From assembly GCF_003426735.1 (NCBI RefSeq), contig NZ_QVON01000006.1, positions 186,001-250,000 on the forward strand: 64,000 bases of DNA, in the 5' to 3' direction. The stretch is from Arenibacter sp. P308M17 (GTDB taxonomy: Bacteria; Bacteroidota; Bacteroidia; Flavobacteriales; Flavobacteriaceae). How positions within the stretch are numbered: the first letter of the stretch is position 1; each line of letters begins with the position of its first letter. Below the pieces are notes generated by a model. It was given only the letters and a program-made list of their open reading frames with translations, was not told the origin of the DNA and made no database searches. Made by a program: the position numbers and the translations under genes. Positions 26,630 through 35,489 of the stretch are shown here, piece after piece.

Positions 26630-26837
26630 TTGGCGCGAGCCTGCCTCGCCGTCCTTAGTCGGCAGACAGGTGTCACACTCGTGCCTATAAATTACTTGCC
26701 CGTCCCGCTTTCGGGCGGGAGGGTTGGGGGGAGGCCCATTCACCGCTGGCGAGAATGCCACATTCATGTCTGCAAAGTACTCCCCCTCCTTGGGAGGGGG
26801 TTGGGGGGAGGTCCATTCACACTCGTGCCTGTAAAGT
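26630..26837. repeat. GC-rich dispersed repeat cluster
   Basis: Between the Skp terminator and the cytochrome gene lies a GC-rich mosaic. GGTTGGGGGGAGG plus CCATTCAC occurs twice (26722-26743 and 26800-26821), each preceded by a short hairpin (CCCGCTTTCGGGCGGG; CCCCCTCCTTGGGAGGGGG). CAGGTGTCACACTCGTGCCT (26667-26686) is closely related to 58146-58166. No coding potential is evident. Confidence 0.7.
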
Positions 26838-29800
26838 TTATTCTTCCCCCGTTGCCACTTTTAGGGTCTCTAAATAGGCCACCAAATCCACCAAGTCCGT
26901 CTCCGGCATTATATTGGCCAAACCTTGTGTCATTAATGATTGTTCCAGGGCAGCCTGTTCTACAACATCCTTCAATTCCAGGGTTTTTTGGGAGCCTCCC
27001 ATCATCTTTATGGTTATTTCATCCTCTGTCCTGCTCAGGATATACCCAGTATAGGTTTTACCATCCTTTGTTTTAAAAGAGTATCCTTCATAGCCAAAAT
27101 TAATTCCGGCACTGGGATAAATAATATTGGAGTACAAAAATTGCTTCGAAAGTTTATTGCCTATATCCGATAGTTCCGGTCCAAATTCAATTCCCGTACC
27201 TGCGGCCAAATGACAGGAACTGCAATAGGTACCGTAAACTTCCTTGCCGTGGGCGGCATTGCCCTTTCGTTCCACCAATTGGGAAATGTCCAGCGTTCCA
27301 TCTCCTTGGGCGGCAAGGAATTTAGGGGCGTTGGTCCTTATCTCGTCGTTCCAGCTGCCCATAAGCTTTAGCACGGCGGTGGTCTTGTAATCTCCCGTCA
27401 ATTTTTCATCCTTTAGCATTTGGTACAATTCTTCCTGTCCCGATCCTGTATTGCCCAATGTTTCAATCATTTTTCTGGTTAGCGCATGACCTAATTCCTG
27501 GGAGCCAATGTTCTCCTTCAGCAGTGCAATGGTAGGGGGATTGGATATTCCGCTCAATCTTTCCAATACTGTAATCTTGGAAGATTCCTGTTCTTGGGAA
27601 TGAAGGAAGGTGCTGATTAAGGTAGCCCCCTCATTATTGAGCAAAATGTGGGCGGCTTCCTTGCCGATATCTGTATCGGCCCCGTTGGCCACTACCCTAA
27701 GCAGGGCTTCATTCTGGTCCTTTAATTCCAGGTTTTTGATGACCATGATCCATTCCGGCGTTCCTTCAATTTTGGGAAGCACTTCTTTTACCATTCCAAT
27801 ATGTTTTGGGGAGCTAAACACAAATTCGGCATCCATTTGCCCTATGGCATATGCCTGAATATGGTTTTTAAGGGGGTGGTTCCAAGTAAGCATGTCCATT
27901 AGGTAGTTGTCTTTTTCTGGATGATCTTTAAAATCGAGGGCCCTAAAATAGGAAGCCAATTCGGTAGACGGTATGGATTGGTCTTTGATAAGGGATGCCA
28001 GCATAGGGACCGATTCTTTGGCCCGGATACGCCAGACTATTTCTTTTCCGGCTTCACTTTGCCAGTTTTCGCCAACTTTGTCTTTCCATGTCTTAAAATA
28101 GAGATCAGGGAATTTGTCGGCTCCGATTCCCAATGCTTCCAAATACCATCTATCCCCAGTGGTATGTTGAACGGCCAAATTGGCCCATTGGCCCGCAGCC
28201 GCATCGGTGCCAATAAACCTAAGGGCAATGGCAGCTTCCCTACGGACCTGGGACGATGCATCGTTTGTTACAAGGGACACGTATTGCACCAGTTTTTCTT
28301 TGCCTTTAAAACGCGCCATGCGGACGCCCTGCATCCTAATCTTTGGGTCTGTGTCCTTTAGTGCCATCTCTATGTACTCCTTACTTTTTGTCGGAATTTG
28401 TAATCCGATCCATAATGCCCGGGCCTTGGCTATTCCGCCCCTGGAAATTAATTCAGTTAAAAGGGGCTGCGCTGCTTCCCCCATGGAATGCAATTTTTGC
28501 CATGATTGATAAAAGATATCCATGTTTCCGGAAAGAAGTCCTTTGACTGCTCCATCTTCGGTCATTGGGTCTATGGCAACAGCCTTATAATCCGGGGAAG
28601 TGGACAATCTGTAAATTCTTCCCCTTGCACTGTCTTCCGCTTTGTGCCCACCAACACCGCCATCATACCAATCGGAAATGAAAAGGGAGCCATCAGGGGC
28701 TGTGGCAACATCGTCCGGCCTAAACCATTTATCCTTACTTTTTACTAAATTTTCAATTTTTGCCGTATAACCAGCATCCAGTTCATCTACCATATAGGCA
28801 CGCACTACATTATGGCCTGGTTCGGCATGTATGGGCCTATTTTGGAATTTTTGCGGCAACATCCTATCCTCGTAGACTAGTATGCCGCATGGCGATCCCG
28901 ATCCGGTCTGAAGCAAATTTGGGACCGTTCCCGGATCGTTTAAATGCCAATGCCTTTTTGGGATGTCGTTATCCCATCCCGTTCTTCTTTCCCGCCAGTT
29001 AGCACCTGTTAACAAATCGGTATATCCATAATTGCCATATTCCATAACATAGTTTATCCGCGCTCCCCTATTGCCGTCATCATCATTATCAGATTGCCAT
29101 AAACCGCCGTAGGAGTCAATGGCAATTTCATAGGGGTTCCTAAAATTATGCCCTAGCACTTCCAGATTGGTGCCGTCCATATCCATTCTAAAGGCCATCC
29201 CTTCCCGATAAGGCTTGCCATTGGCCACTATCTCCTGGCCGTGCATGTCCAAAACGGCCTCTCCATCCTTATTCAGTAATTGCTTTCCATTATTCCCGAA
29301 GTTAAAATAAAGTCGGCCATCCGGACCAAAGACAAATGCATGTACCCCATGGTCGTGGTCTATACCTTCTATGCCCTGGAATAGGACTTCTTTGGCATCA
29401 GGGATATCGTCACCGTTCTCGTCCGTAAAAACAAAAACCTTAGGACTTACGGAGATTATGACCTTATTTCCCAGAACGGCTATGCCCAAAGCGGCATTGA
29501 TGTCCTCGCCCTGGTAGAAAACCTTTGAAGTGTCCGCTTTGCCATCACCATTGGTGTCTTCAAGTATTAGGATCCGGTCCCCGCTGTTGTCATAGCTATT
29601 GTCCGGATTGGCGAACAATCTGTAATTCCTGGCCTCGCACACCCATATTCTGCCCTTGGCATCTATGGCCATATTGGTAGGGTTGGTCACCATTGGTTCC
29701 GAGGCAAAAAGCTCAAGATCGAGTCCCTCGGCCACTTCCATGGAGGCTAGGGCGTTCTCGGGATTTCTTTTTTCCTGTTCTGAAAGCGATGAAAAATCGA

Positions 29801-29918
29801 TTTCTGCCTTAGATTTTTCCTTGCAAGCGGTAAGGATTCCCAAGGCTATTGTAATTACTAAGATTTTGGTGGCAATTTGGTTTCGAAACATTTGAACGTT
29901 CATGGATTGTTGCTTCAC
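26838..29918 (-). CDS. PVC-type heme-binding dehydrogenase lipoprotein (beta-propeller, HEAT-like repeats, cytochrome c)
   Basis: A 1026-residue exported lipoprotein. A signal peptide ends in a lipobox, LGILTAC, near residue 32. Residues ~55-430 form a sorbosone/glucose-dehydrogenase-like beta-propeller, with the phrase GLDLELFASEPMVTNPTNMA at its start and DYGGLWQSDNDDDGN-type blades. A helical HEAT-like region covers ~470-850. The C-terminal domain (~890-1026) carries one c-type heme motif, YCSSCHLAAGTG, with later Met residues available as axial ligand. The architecture matches the PVC-type 'membrane-bound dehydrogenase plus heme-binding CxxCH' family, presumed to oxidise sugars or polyol-like compounds in the periplasm. 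The substrate is unknown. A secreted esterase gene is divergent from it. Confidence 0.88.
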   Translation of the reverse strand: MKQQSMNVQMFRNQIATKILVITIALGILTACKEKSKAEIDFSSLSEQEKRNPENALASMEVAEGLDLELFASEPMVTNPTNMAIDAKGRIWVCEARNYRLFANPDNSYDNSGDRILILEDTNGDGKADTSKVFYQGEDINAALGIAVLGNKVIISVSPKVFVFTDENGDDIPDAKEVLFQGIEGIDHDHGVHAFVFGPDGRLYFNFGNNGKQLLNKDGEAVLDMHGQEIVANGKPYREGMAFRMDMDGTNLEVLGHNFRNPYEIAIDSYGGLWQSDNDDDGNRGARINYVMEYGNYGYTDLLTGANWRERRTGWDNDIPKRHWHLNDPGTVPNLLQTGSGSPCGILVYEDRMLPQKFQNRPIHAEPGHNVVRAYMVDELDAGYTAKIENLVKSKDKWFRPDDVATAPDGSLFISDWYDGGVGGHKAEDSARGRIYRLSTSPDYKAVAIDPMTEDGAVKGLLSGNMDIFYQSWQKLHSMGEAAQPLLTELISRGGIAKARALWIGLQIPTKSKEYIEMALKDTDPKIRMQGVRMARFKGKEKLVQYVSLVTNDASSQVRREAAIALRFIGTDAAAGQWANLAVQHTTGDRWYLEALGIGADKFPDLYFKTWKDKVGENWQSEAGKEIVWRIRAKESVPMLASLIKDQSIPSTELASYFRALDFKDHPEKDNYLMDMLTWNHPLKNHIQAYAIGQMDAEFVFSSPKHIGMVKEVLPKIEGTPEWIMVIKNLELKDQNEALLRVVANGADTDIGKEAAHILLNNEGATLISTFLHSQEQESSKITVLERLSGISNPPTIALLKENIGSQELGHALTRKMIETLGNTGSGQEELYQMLKDEKLTGDYKTTAVLKLMGSWNDEIRTNAPKFLAAQGDGTLDISQLVERKGNAAHGKEVYGTYCSSCHLAAGTGIEFGPELSDIGNKLSKQFLYSNIIYPSAGINFGYEGYSFKTKDGKTYTGYILSRTEDEITIKMMGGSQKTLELKDVVEQAALEQSLMTQGLANIMPETDLVDLVAYLETLKVATGEE

Positions 29919-30127
29919 AATTTACTAAAAAAACCGGCATTAGTTTAAAAACATTGGAATAGTCTTTAGGAGGGAATGGCGAAAAGTGGGCCAGCCCAGT
30001 ATCAACTTCAATATGGATATTGTCTAGTGATTTTTATTGGGTTGATTGAATTTGACTCCATAATAATAAAACAATGGTGGAAAAGCACTATTTTAGGGTT
30101 TGGGGCAAAACGGATTTTCCGTGAAAT

Positions 30128-30153
30128 CTTGTTAATACGATTTTTGTCATGTA
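30128..30153 (+). repeat. 26-bp dispersed motif, copy 2
   Basis: CTTGTTAAT followed by ACGATTTTTGTCATGTA, one mismatch from 16919-16944. Here it is enclosed by a longer inverted pair, TCTTGTTAA at 30127 and TTAACAAGA ending at 30163, and lies 37 bp before the esterase start codon, so it could form a hairpin in the 5' leader or an operator. Confidence 0.7.
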
Positions 30154-30190
30154 CTTAACAAGAACTTTAAACTTTTGAAATTTTAAACAG

Positions 30191-31354
30191 ATGAAAAAAT
30201 TAGTCAGTCTTATTACAGTTCTATTTTTGGGTTTAACGGCCTATGGCCAGGATAGTAAGCTGTGTGTGGGGCATTATTGGACCGAGGATGAGGCCAATAT
30301 TGTAATGAAAAAATTTGCTTCCGAATGGAACGACCTGGAATCCTGGGAACAAAGGGCCTTAAGAATTAAGAAGGGGATTATAGAGGGCATGCAACTGGAT
30401 AAAATGCCAAAAATTACCGGCAATTTCAATCCCATTATTAGAAATACCAGGGCTATGGACGGTTATATTGTGGAAAATATTGCTATTGAGAGCTTCCCGG
30501 GCTTCTATATTACGGGCAATCTGTACAGGCCTGCGGAAGAAAAGGGCAAGTATGCGGCCGTTCTTAGTCCACATGGTCATATGAAGAATAAAAGGTATAC
30601 GGACTATATTCAATGGCGTTGTGCGGCATTGGCCAGAATGGGTGCTGTAGTGTTTGCCTATGACATGGTGGGCTATGCCGAAAGTACCCAGGTAAACCAT
30701 AAGATGCCAATAGCCTTACTGTTGCAGACCTGGAACAGTAAACGGGTCTTGGATTATTTGCTGTCCAGACCCGATGTGGATTCGGAACGTGTAGGGATGA
30801 CAGGTGCCTCTGGAGGAGGTACACAAACCTTTGTTTTAGCGGCCATAGATGATAGGATAAAAGTAGCAGCACCTGTAGTACAGGTTTCCGCCCACTTTTT
30901 TGGAGGATGTGTCTGCGAAAGTGGAATGCCCATACACAAAAGTGACGATCACCAAACCAATAATGTGGAAATAGCTGCCCTATGTGCCCCAAGGCCTTTA
31001 TTGTTGGTGTCCGATGGTTCCGACTGGACCAGAAATACCCCAAGAATAGAGTATCCATATATACAAAAAATATATGCCCTGTACAATGCCGAACACAAGG
31101 TGGAAAATGTGCATCTTCCGGCAGAAAGACACGATTATGGTTATAATAAAAGAACGGCCCTCTACAATTTTTTTGACCACCATCTTGATCTGAACGCCGG
31201 AAAAATACCTTATGCCGAGGGTTATAAGGAAGATTTTGTTACTATTTTGTCTCCTGAGGAGCTAATGGTCTTTGGCAAGGACAGCCCAAGGCCCAAGAAT
31301 GCATTGGAGGGAGATGATGCCGTTATGGCATACTTAAAAATATCAGGGGATTAA
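30191..31354 (+). CDS. Secreted alpha/beta hydrolase, acetylxylan-esterase-like
   Basis: A 387-residue exported hydrolase. Signal peptide residues 1-19 (ending AYGQ). The nucleophile elbow is GASGGG (about residues 203-208, Ser205), the oxyanion region is VLSPHGHMKN and a catalytic His is expected in AERHDYGYNKR near residue 315. The acidic partner is likely in LLLVSDGSDWTRN. The fold is that of large dienelactone-hydrolase or acetylxylan-esterase-like proteins often found in carbohydrate degraders. The opposite-strand neighbour is a sugar-dehydrogenase-like cytochrome, so both may serve extracellular carbohydrate use; that link is inference. Confidence 0.78.
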   Translation: MKKLVSLITVLFLGLTAYGQDSKLCVGHYWTEDEANIVMKKFASEWNDLESWEQRALRIKKGIIEGMQLDKMPKITGNFNPIIRNTRAMDGYIVENIAIESFPGFYITGNLYRPAEEKGKYAAVLSPHGHMKNKRYTDYIQWRCAALARMGAVVFAYDMVGYAESTQVNHKMPIALLLQTWNSKRVLDYLLSRPDVDSERVGMTGASGGGTQTFVLAAIDDRIKVAAPVVQVSAHFFGGCVCESGMPIHKSDDHQTNNVEIAALCAPRPLLLVSDGSDWTRNTPRIEYPYIQKIYALYNAEHKVENVHLPAERHDYGYNKRTALYNFFDHHLDLNAGKIPYAEGYKEDFVTILSPEELMVFGKDSPRPKNALEGDDAVMAYLKISGD

Positions 31355-31358
31355 AGGA

Positions 31359-31386
31359 TTTGGAAATGCCCGAAACCGTAATTTTG
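31359..31386 (+). promoter_or_regulatory. Promoter of the molybdate operon
   Basis: TTTG at 31359-31362 and TAATTTTG at 31379-31386 (16-bp spacer) match the Bacteroidota -33/-7 pattern. Transcription would begin near 31393, which makes ATG 31427 a more comfortable modA start than ATG 31403. No molybdenum-cofactor riboswitch or ModE palindrome is evident in the short leader. Confidence 0.6.
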
Positions 31387-31426
31387 TACTCCTGATGGTG
31401 CTATGACCCGGCTTATACATATAAAG

Positions 31427-32215
31427 ATGCTCAACATCGAAATAAAAATTAAGGGGGGTGCCTGTAAATGGCTGGGGTTAATACTCCTAACCGTTATATT
31501 TGCAGGGTGTAAGGATAATCGGGACAAAAAAATTATAGTAGCCACTGCGGCCAATATGGAGTCTGCCATGGCAACTTTGACAAAAGTCTATACCCATAAA
31601 GCGGGGGTGGAATTTGAATTGATTGTTGGTTCATCGGGAAAGCTAACGGCACAGATTATGGAAGGCGCCCCTTTTGATGTTTTTGTTGCCGCCAACATGA
31701 AATATCCCGAGGCGGTCTATGCCGGTGGAAAGGCGCAGAATGCTCCCAGGGTCTATGCCTATGGAAAATTGGTGCTTTGGTCCATGGTGGGGAATACCCC
31801 CGTTTCCATTGCTGCCTTGACCGATTCCAATATAGAGTATATCGCTTTGGCAAATCCCAAAACTGCCCCATATGGTGTTGCTGCCAAAGAAGTTTTGCAG
31901 CATTATGGATTGATGGAAGTCTTGAATCCTAAATTGGTCTATGGCGAAAGTATCGGTCAGACCGATCAATTCATAATTTCCCAAGCTGCACAAATTGGTT
32001 TTACGGCCTTATCAACGGTGCTATCTCCAGAAATGAAGGGAAAGGGGAGTTGGGTTCCAATAGACCCATCGCTCTACTCCAATATAAGTCAAGGGGTGGT
32101 GCTTATACAGCGGAAAGAAGGTACCAATCCGGATACCCAGGGCTTTTATGACTTTCTTTTTTCAATTGAGGCCAAGGAAATATTAAAAGAATTTGGATAT
32201 TTGGTAGATGAATAG
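31427..32215 (+). CDS. modA: Molybdate ABC transporter substrate-binding lipoprotein ModA
   Basis: A 262-residue substrate-binding protein. The signal peptide ends in the lipobox VIFAGC, so it is lipid-anchored at the outer face of the inner membrane or in the outer membrane. IIVATAANMESAMATL, GSSGKLTAQIMEGAPFDVFVAANMKYPE and later ANPKTAPYGVAAKE are the conserved molybdate/tungstate-binding strands, with Ser/Asn/Tyr ligands for the oxyanion. ATG 31403 would add eight residues. The gene overlaps the next frame by eight bases, so the four mod genes are tightly coupled. Confidence 0.93.
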   Translation: MLNIEIKIKGGACKWLGLILLTVIFAGCKDNRDKKIIVATAANMESAMATLTKVYTHKAGVEFELIVGSSGKLTAQIMEGAPFDVFVAANMKYPEAVYAGGKAQNAPRVYAYGKLVLWSMVGNTPVSIAALTDSNIEYIALANPKTAPYGVAAKEVLQHYGLMEVLNPKLVYGESIGQTDQFIISQAAQIGFTALSTVLSPEMKGKGSWVPIDPSLYSNISQGVVLIQRKEGTNPDTQGFYDFLFSIEAKEILKEFGYLVDE

Positions 32216-32609
32216 TTTTCCGGGCCATATAACAGATATTAATACAAATGGGGCCATGTCCATTGTAGGTGTTGAGATGGATGGTGGGGAGAAATTGATG
32301 TCCATCGTTATAGATACGCCCGAATCTGCCCCTTATTTGAAAATGGGCAATAAGGTGAATGTCCTGTTCAAGGAATTGGAGGTTGCGGTATCTACCCAAA
32401 CCGAATTGGATATTAGTATAGAGAATAGGATTGCTGGAAAAATAACAAATATGGAAATGGGTGTTTTGTTGAGTAGGCTAACTTTGGAGACCTCATTAGG
32501 CGTGGTCATTGCCATAATAAGCAGTATGAGTGTAGGGAAGATGGGATTGGGTAAAGGGATGAATGTTATGATTATGGTTAAATTGAACGAGATAATACTG
32601 GCACCATAA
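32208..32609 (+). CDS. Molbindin-like protein with two Mop (TOBE) domains
   Basis: A 133-residue cytoplasmic protein built of two Mop domains, residues ~1-65 and ~70-132. The second begins ENRIAGKITNMEMGVLLSRLTLET, a typical Mop strand pattern. Such di-Mop proteins bind molybdate at subunit interfaces and buffer or sense it; they resemble the C-terminal part of ModE but lack its DNA-binding domain. It is embedded between modA (8-bp overlap) and modB (1-bp overlap). Confidence 0.85.
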   Translation: MNSFPGHITDINTNGAMSIVGVEMDGGEKLMSIVIDTPESAPYLKMGNKVNVLFKELEVAVSTQTELDISIENRIAGKITNMEMGVLLSRLTLETSLGVVIAIISSMSVGKMGLGKGMNVMIMVKLNEIILAP

Positions 32610-33280
32610 TGGATTGGCAACCTTTAGCGCTTACCTTTAAACTTGCGTTGGTGACCACGGCAATATTATTTGTGATCTCCATTCCCATTGCCAGTTGGCT
32701 TTCCAGTACCAAATCCAAATTAAGACCTGTCCTGGAAACTTTGGTGAGTATGCCATTGGTCTTGCCGCCTACCGTATTGGGGTTTTATATGTTGGTAGCC
32801 TTTAGTCCGGAAAATGCCTTTGGAGGTTGGTTAAACGAATGGCTGGGGATTAAGCTTATATTTTCTTTTGGGGGTTTGGTCCTGGCTTCCGTTATTTATA
32901 GTCTACCGTTTATGGTACAGCCCATTCAGGCAGGGCTATCCTCCCTGCCTCCTACATTAAAGGAGGCTTCCTATACGATGGGGAAATCAAAAATGAAGAC
33001 ATTGCTGAAAATTTTGTTGCCCAATATTAGGCCTTCCCTTCTTACAGGGATTGTACTTTCCTTTGCCCATACGGTCGGAGAGTTTGGCGTAGTGTTGATG
33101 ATCGGGGGGAATATGCCGGGAAGGACCAAAGTGGCCTCAATTGCCATATATGATGAAGTGGAGGCCCTTAATTACACTGCGGCCAATAACTATTCCTTGA
33201 TTTTATTTTTCATAACTTTTATAATCTTGTTACTGGTCTATCTCATCAATGGGGGATACTTTAAACGCTTTGCCCAATGA
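32609..33280 (+). CDS. modB: Molybdate ABC transporter permease ModB
   Basis: A 223-residue inner-membrane permease with about five or six membrane helices. The cytoplasmic EAA loop, which docks the ATPase, is LKEASYTMGKSKMKTLLKILLPNIRPSLL (about residues 117-145 region). FAHTVGEFGVVLMIGGN is the conserved ModB/CysT stretch. Start ATG overlaps the mop stop (TAATG), and its own stop overlaps modC by four bases. Confidence 0.94.
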   Translation: MDWQPLALTFKLALVTTAILFVISIPIASWLSSTKSKLRPVLETLVSMPLVLPPTVLGFYMLVAFSPENAFGGWLNEWLGIKLIFSFGGLVLASVIYSLPFMVQPIQAGLSSLPPTLKEASYTMGKSKMKTLLKILLPNIRPSLLTGIVLSFAHTVGEFGVVLMIGGNMPGRTKVASIAIYDEVEALNYTAANNYSLILFFITFIILLLVYLINGGYFKRFAQ

Positions 33281-34149
33281 TAAGTTTAAACCTAAAGAAA
33301 AAATTGAAATCCGCCGGGGGACAGATGGTGCTGGATTTGAAGCTAACCATTGAAAAGGGACAATTTGTTACCTTATTTGGGGAATCGGGCGCAGGAAAGA
33401 CATCTACTTTAAGGATGCTTAGTGGTTTGTTAAAGCCAGATAGTGGGTTAATAGAAGTGGGGGAAACCACATGGTTTAACAGCGATGAAAATATTGATCT
33501 TAAACCCCAACAGCGGAAGGTGGGATATGTATTTCAGGACTATGCCCTCTTTCCCAATATGAGCGTTCGTCAAAATTTGGAATATGCCCTTCATAAAGGT
33601 CAGGATAAAGCTATCATAGGGGAGTTGTTGCAATTTGCCGAACTTAATGAACTGGAACAGAGAAAACCTGAAACCCTATCGGGAGGACAAAAACAGCGTG
33701 TGGCATTGGCCAGGGCATTGGTGCAGCGACCTGAAATTTTAATATTGGACGAACCTCTATCGGCATTGGATTTGAAGATGCGGATAAAGTTACAGGAATA
33801 TCTTTTGCAAGTTCATAGGAAATATAAACTAACTACCATATTGGTAAGTCATGATATTGGGGAAATTGTAAAACTATCGGATAAGGTCTTTGAGCTTCAT
33901 AAAGGTCGCGTAATCAAAAAAGGGGCTGCTGCCGATTTTTTCGGACTAAACAAGACCAGTGCCAAGTTTAGGTTTTCAGGGGAAGTATTGAAGATACAGA
34001 AAGAAGATGTAATTTATATTGTTTCCGTACTAATAGGTAATGATATCGTTAGGGTAGTCTCGGATCCTATAGAGGCTGCCCAGTTAAAGGTAGGCGATCA
34101 GGTGCTTGTTGCTTCCAAGGCTTTCAATCCAATAATTCAAAAATTATAG
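33277..34149 (+). CDS. modC: Molybdate ABC transporter ATP-binding protein ModC
   Basis: A 290-residue ABC ATPase. Walker A is GESGAGKTS (about residues 34-42), Q-loop FQDYALFPNMSV, signature LSGGQKQRVALARAL (about 130-144) and Walker B ILILDEPLSALD (about 150-161). After residue ~220 comes a single TOBE/Mop-like domain (KFRFSGEVLKIQKED onward) that probably binds molybdate for feedback. It ends the operon 37 bp before the convergent gldA stop. Confidence 0.94.
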   Translation: MISLNLKKKLKSAGGQMVLDLKLTIEKGQFVTLFGESGAGKTSTLRMLSGLLKPDSGLIEVGETTWFNSDENIDLKPQQRKVGYVFQDYALFPNMSVRQNLEYALHKGQDKAIIGELLQFAELNELEQRKPETLSGGQKQRVALARALVQRPEILILDEPLSALDLKMRIKLQEYLLQVHRKYKLTTILVSHDIGEIVKLSDKVFELHKGRVIKKGAAADFFGLNKTSAKFRFSGEVLKIQKEDVIYIVSVLIGNDIVRVVSDPIEAAQLKVGDQVLVASKAFNPIIQKL

Positions 34150-34186
34150 TTCCACCAGTTTTGAGCAACTAACAATGTAATTAGTT

Positions 34187-35080
34187 CTAGAGGGTCAGCT
34201 CGGTAAACAAGCTCTCCAGATTCTTGTTCTTCCTGCTTAATTGTAATATTTTCAATTGGTTGTCATGTGCAAAGTCGAACACAATTGGTCGCATATCCTT
34301 GGATGTGTCAAACGTAATCTCATAGATAAAACCACCAATATTTTTGATCAATATTGCGTTGGGCAATTTGTTTAAAAATGCTTCCTCCACCCTATAATCG
34401 AATTCAACCACCAAAACTTGGTCTTGTCCGTCCCTTAATTCCGAAAGTTTTTTATCTGCCACTAGGGTTCCCTTATTTATGATCAACACCCTATCACAGA
34501 CGGCTTCGACCTCCTTCATGATATGGGTGGACAGTAAAATGGTCTTTTCTTTTCCAATTTCTCGGATCAATTTTCTTATTTCCAACAATTGATTGGGATC
34601 AAGTCCCGTTGTGGGTTCGTCAAGGATCAACACCTCCGGATCGTGAAGAAGTGCGGCCGCCAATCCAACCCTTTGTCTATAACCTTTGGAGAGTTGCCCT
34701 ATCTTTTTGTTGGCCTCGGGACCAAGACCGGTTTGATCTATTACCGTATTGATCCTATTTTTATTTACTTTATACACATCCGCGTTAAAGGCAAGATATT
34801 CCTTTACGTACATATCCAAATAGAGTGGATTGTGTTCGGGAAGGTATCCAATACTCTTTTGAACGTTTTTTTTTCCACTTTTCACATCAAATGAATTAAC
34901 CTCGGCTAGCCCCTCATCTGCGGTATGATAGGTGGTCAATATTTTCATCATAGTGGATTTTCCGGCACCATTGGGGCCTAAAAAACCAACTATTTCCCCT
35001 TTCTCTATGGTAAAGGAAACCTTGTTCAAGGCTTTTTGCTTTCCGAAAAATTTGGTGATGTTTTTTACTATGATGGACAT
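34187..35080 (-). CDS. gldA: Gliding motility ABC transporter ATP-binding protein GldA
   Basis: A 297-residue ABC ATPase that, with the permeases GldF and GldG (not in this window), is required for gliding in several Bacteroidota. Walker A is GPNGAGKST (about residues 34-42), the signature is LSKGYRQRVGLAAALLHDP (about 131-149) and Walker B is VLILDEPTTGLDPNQ. The whole-length match to the GldA type, including the C-terminal FDFAHDNQLKILQLSRKNKN region, separates it from generic ABC-2 ATPases. gldB and gldC are at 56.7 kb, so three gld genes fall in this window at two sites. Confidence 0.88.
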   Translation of the reverse strand: MSIIVKNITKFFGKQKALNKVSFTIEKGEIVGFLGPNGAGKSTMMKILTTYHTADEGLAEVNSFDVKSGKKNVQKSIGYLPEHNPLYLDMYVKEYLAFNADVYKVNKNRINTVIDQTGLGPEANKKIGQLSKGYRQRVGLAAALLHDPEVLILDEPTTGLDPNQLLEIRKLIREIGKEKTILLSTHIMKEVEAVCDRVLIINKGTLVADKKLSELRDGQDQVLVVEFDYRVEEAFLNKLPNAILIKNIGGFIYEITFDTSKDMRPIVFDFAHDNQLKILQLSRKNKNLESLFTELTL

Positions 35081-35096
35081 GCGCTTACTTTTTTAT

Positions 35097-35104
35097 CAAA
35101 AATA
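35097..35104 (-). promoter_or_regulatory. Candidate -7 element for gldA
   Basis: On the minus strand TATTTTTG matches TAnnTTTG and lies 16 bp before the gldA start codon. A convincing -33 element is not seen. Confidence 0.4.
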
Positions 35105-35417
35105 ATGTAAATAAGTGAAATCTATTTTTAATCCCATTAAATGGGTATAATTTCCTGATGTCCATATCGAAATGGATGCGGTTTTGTTTGCTTGGATACC
35201 AAGAGGTGGCCGATTTGTTATTTGGATGGAATAAAAGGTCTTTGATATTGATGATGTTGGTAGCTCGATTTTGTTCTTCGTAATTCGTAAAAATATACGG
35301 ATTTAAAGGGTTAATCGGTATTATTTTTTGCTTTAGACTGAAATAAATAAAAAAATGTACGCGTAAATGCCGAATTATAAATTTAATTATTAATTTAGCC
35401 GGAGTTTTACAAGAAAA

Positions 35418-35489
35418 ATGACAAAGCAATATTTTTGGAACGGTTTTTATTTTTACTTCTTTTTTAAGGGAGGTATGGGACTGTTCTAG
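35418..35489 (+). CDS. pheL: Phe/Tyr-rich leader peptide of the aromatic amino acid operon
   Basis: A 23-residue frame, ATG 35418 to TAG 35489, with an extreme composition: seven Phe, three Tyr and one Trp. Ten of these eleven aromatic residues fall in residues 5-16 (YFWNGFYFYFFF). It lies 140 bp upstream of pheA and is followed 23 bp later by a terminator hairpin. This is the classic layout of ribosome-mediated attenuation, where scarcity of charged tRNA-Phe or tRNA-Tyr stalls the ribosome and prevents termination. The gene name is used by analogy with E. coli pheL; the peptides are not homologous. A candidate -7 element TAATTTAG (one mismatch) at 35391-35398 would put transcription start near 35404. 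The opposite-strand 135-codon frame covering this area has no family. Confidence 0.82.
   Translation: MTKQYFWNGFYFYFFFKGGMGLF

Noticed and set aside
29976-30158. A 60-codon plus-strand frame between the cytochrome and esterase genes
   Set aside because: No family, no start-site support, and it runs across the 26-bp repeat motif.
31355-31426. A molybdenum-cofactor riboswitch before modA
   Set aside because: The leader between the predicted promoter and start codon is about 35 bases, too short for that structure.
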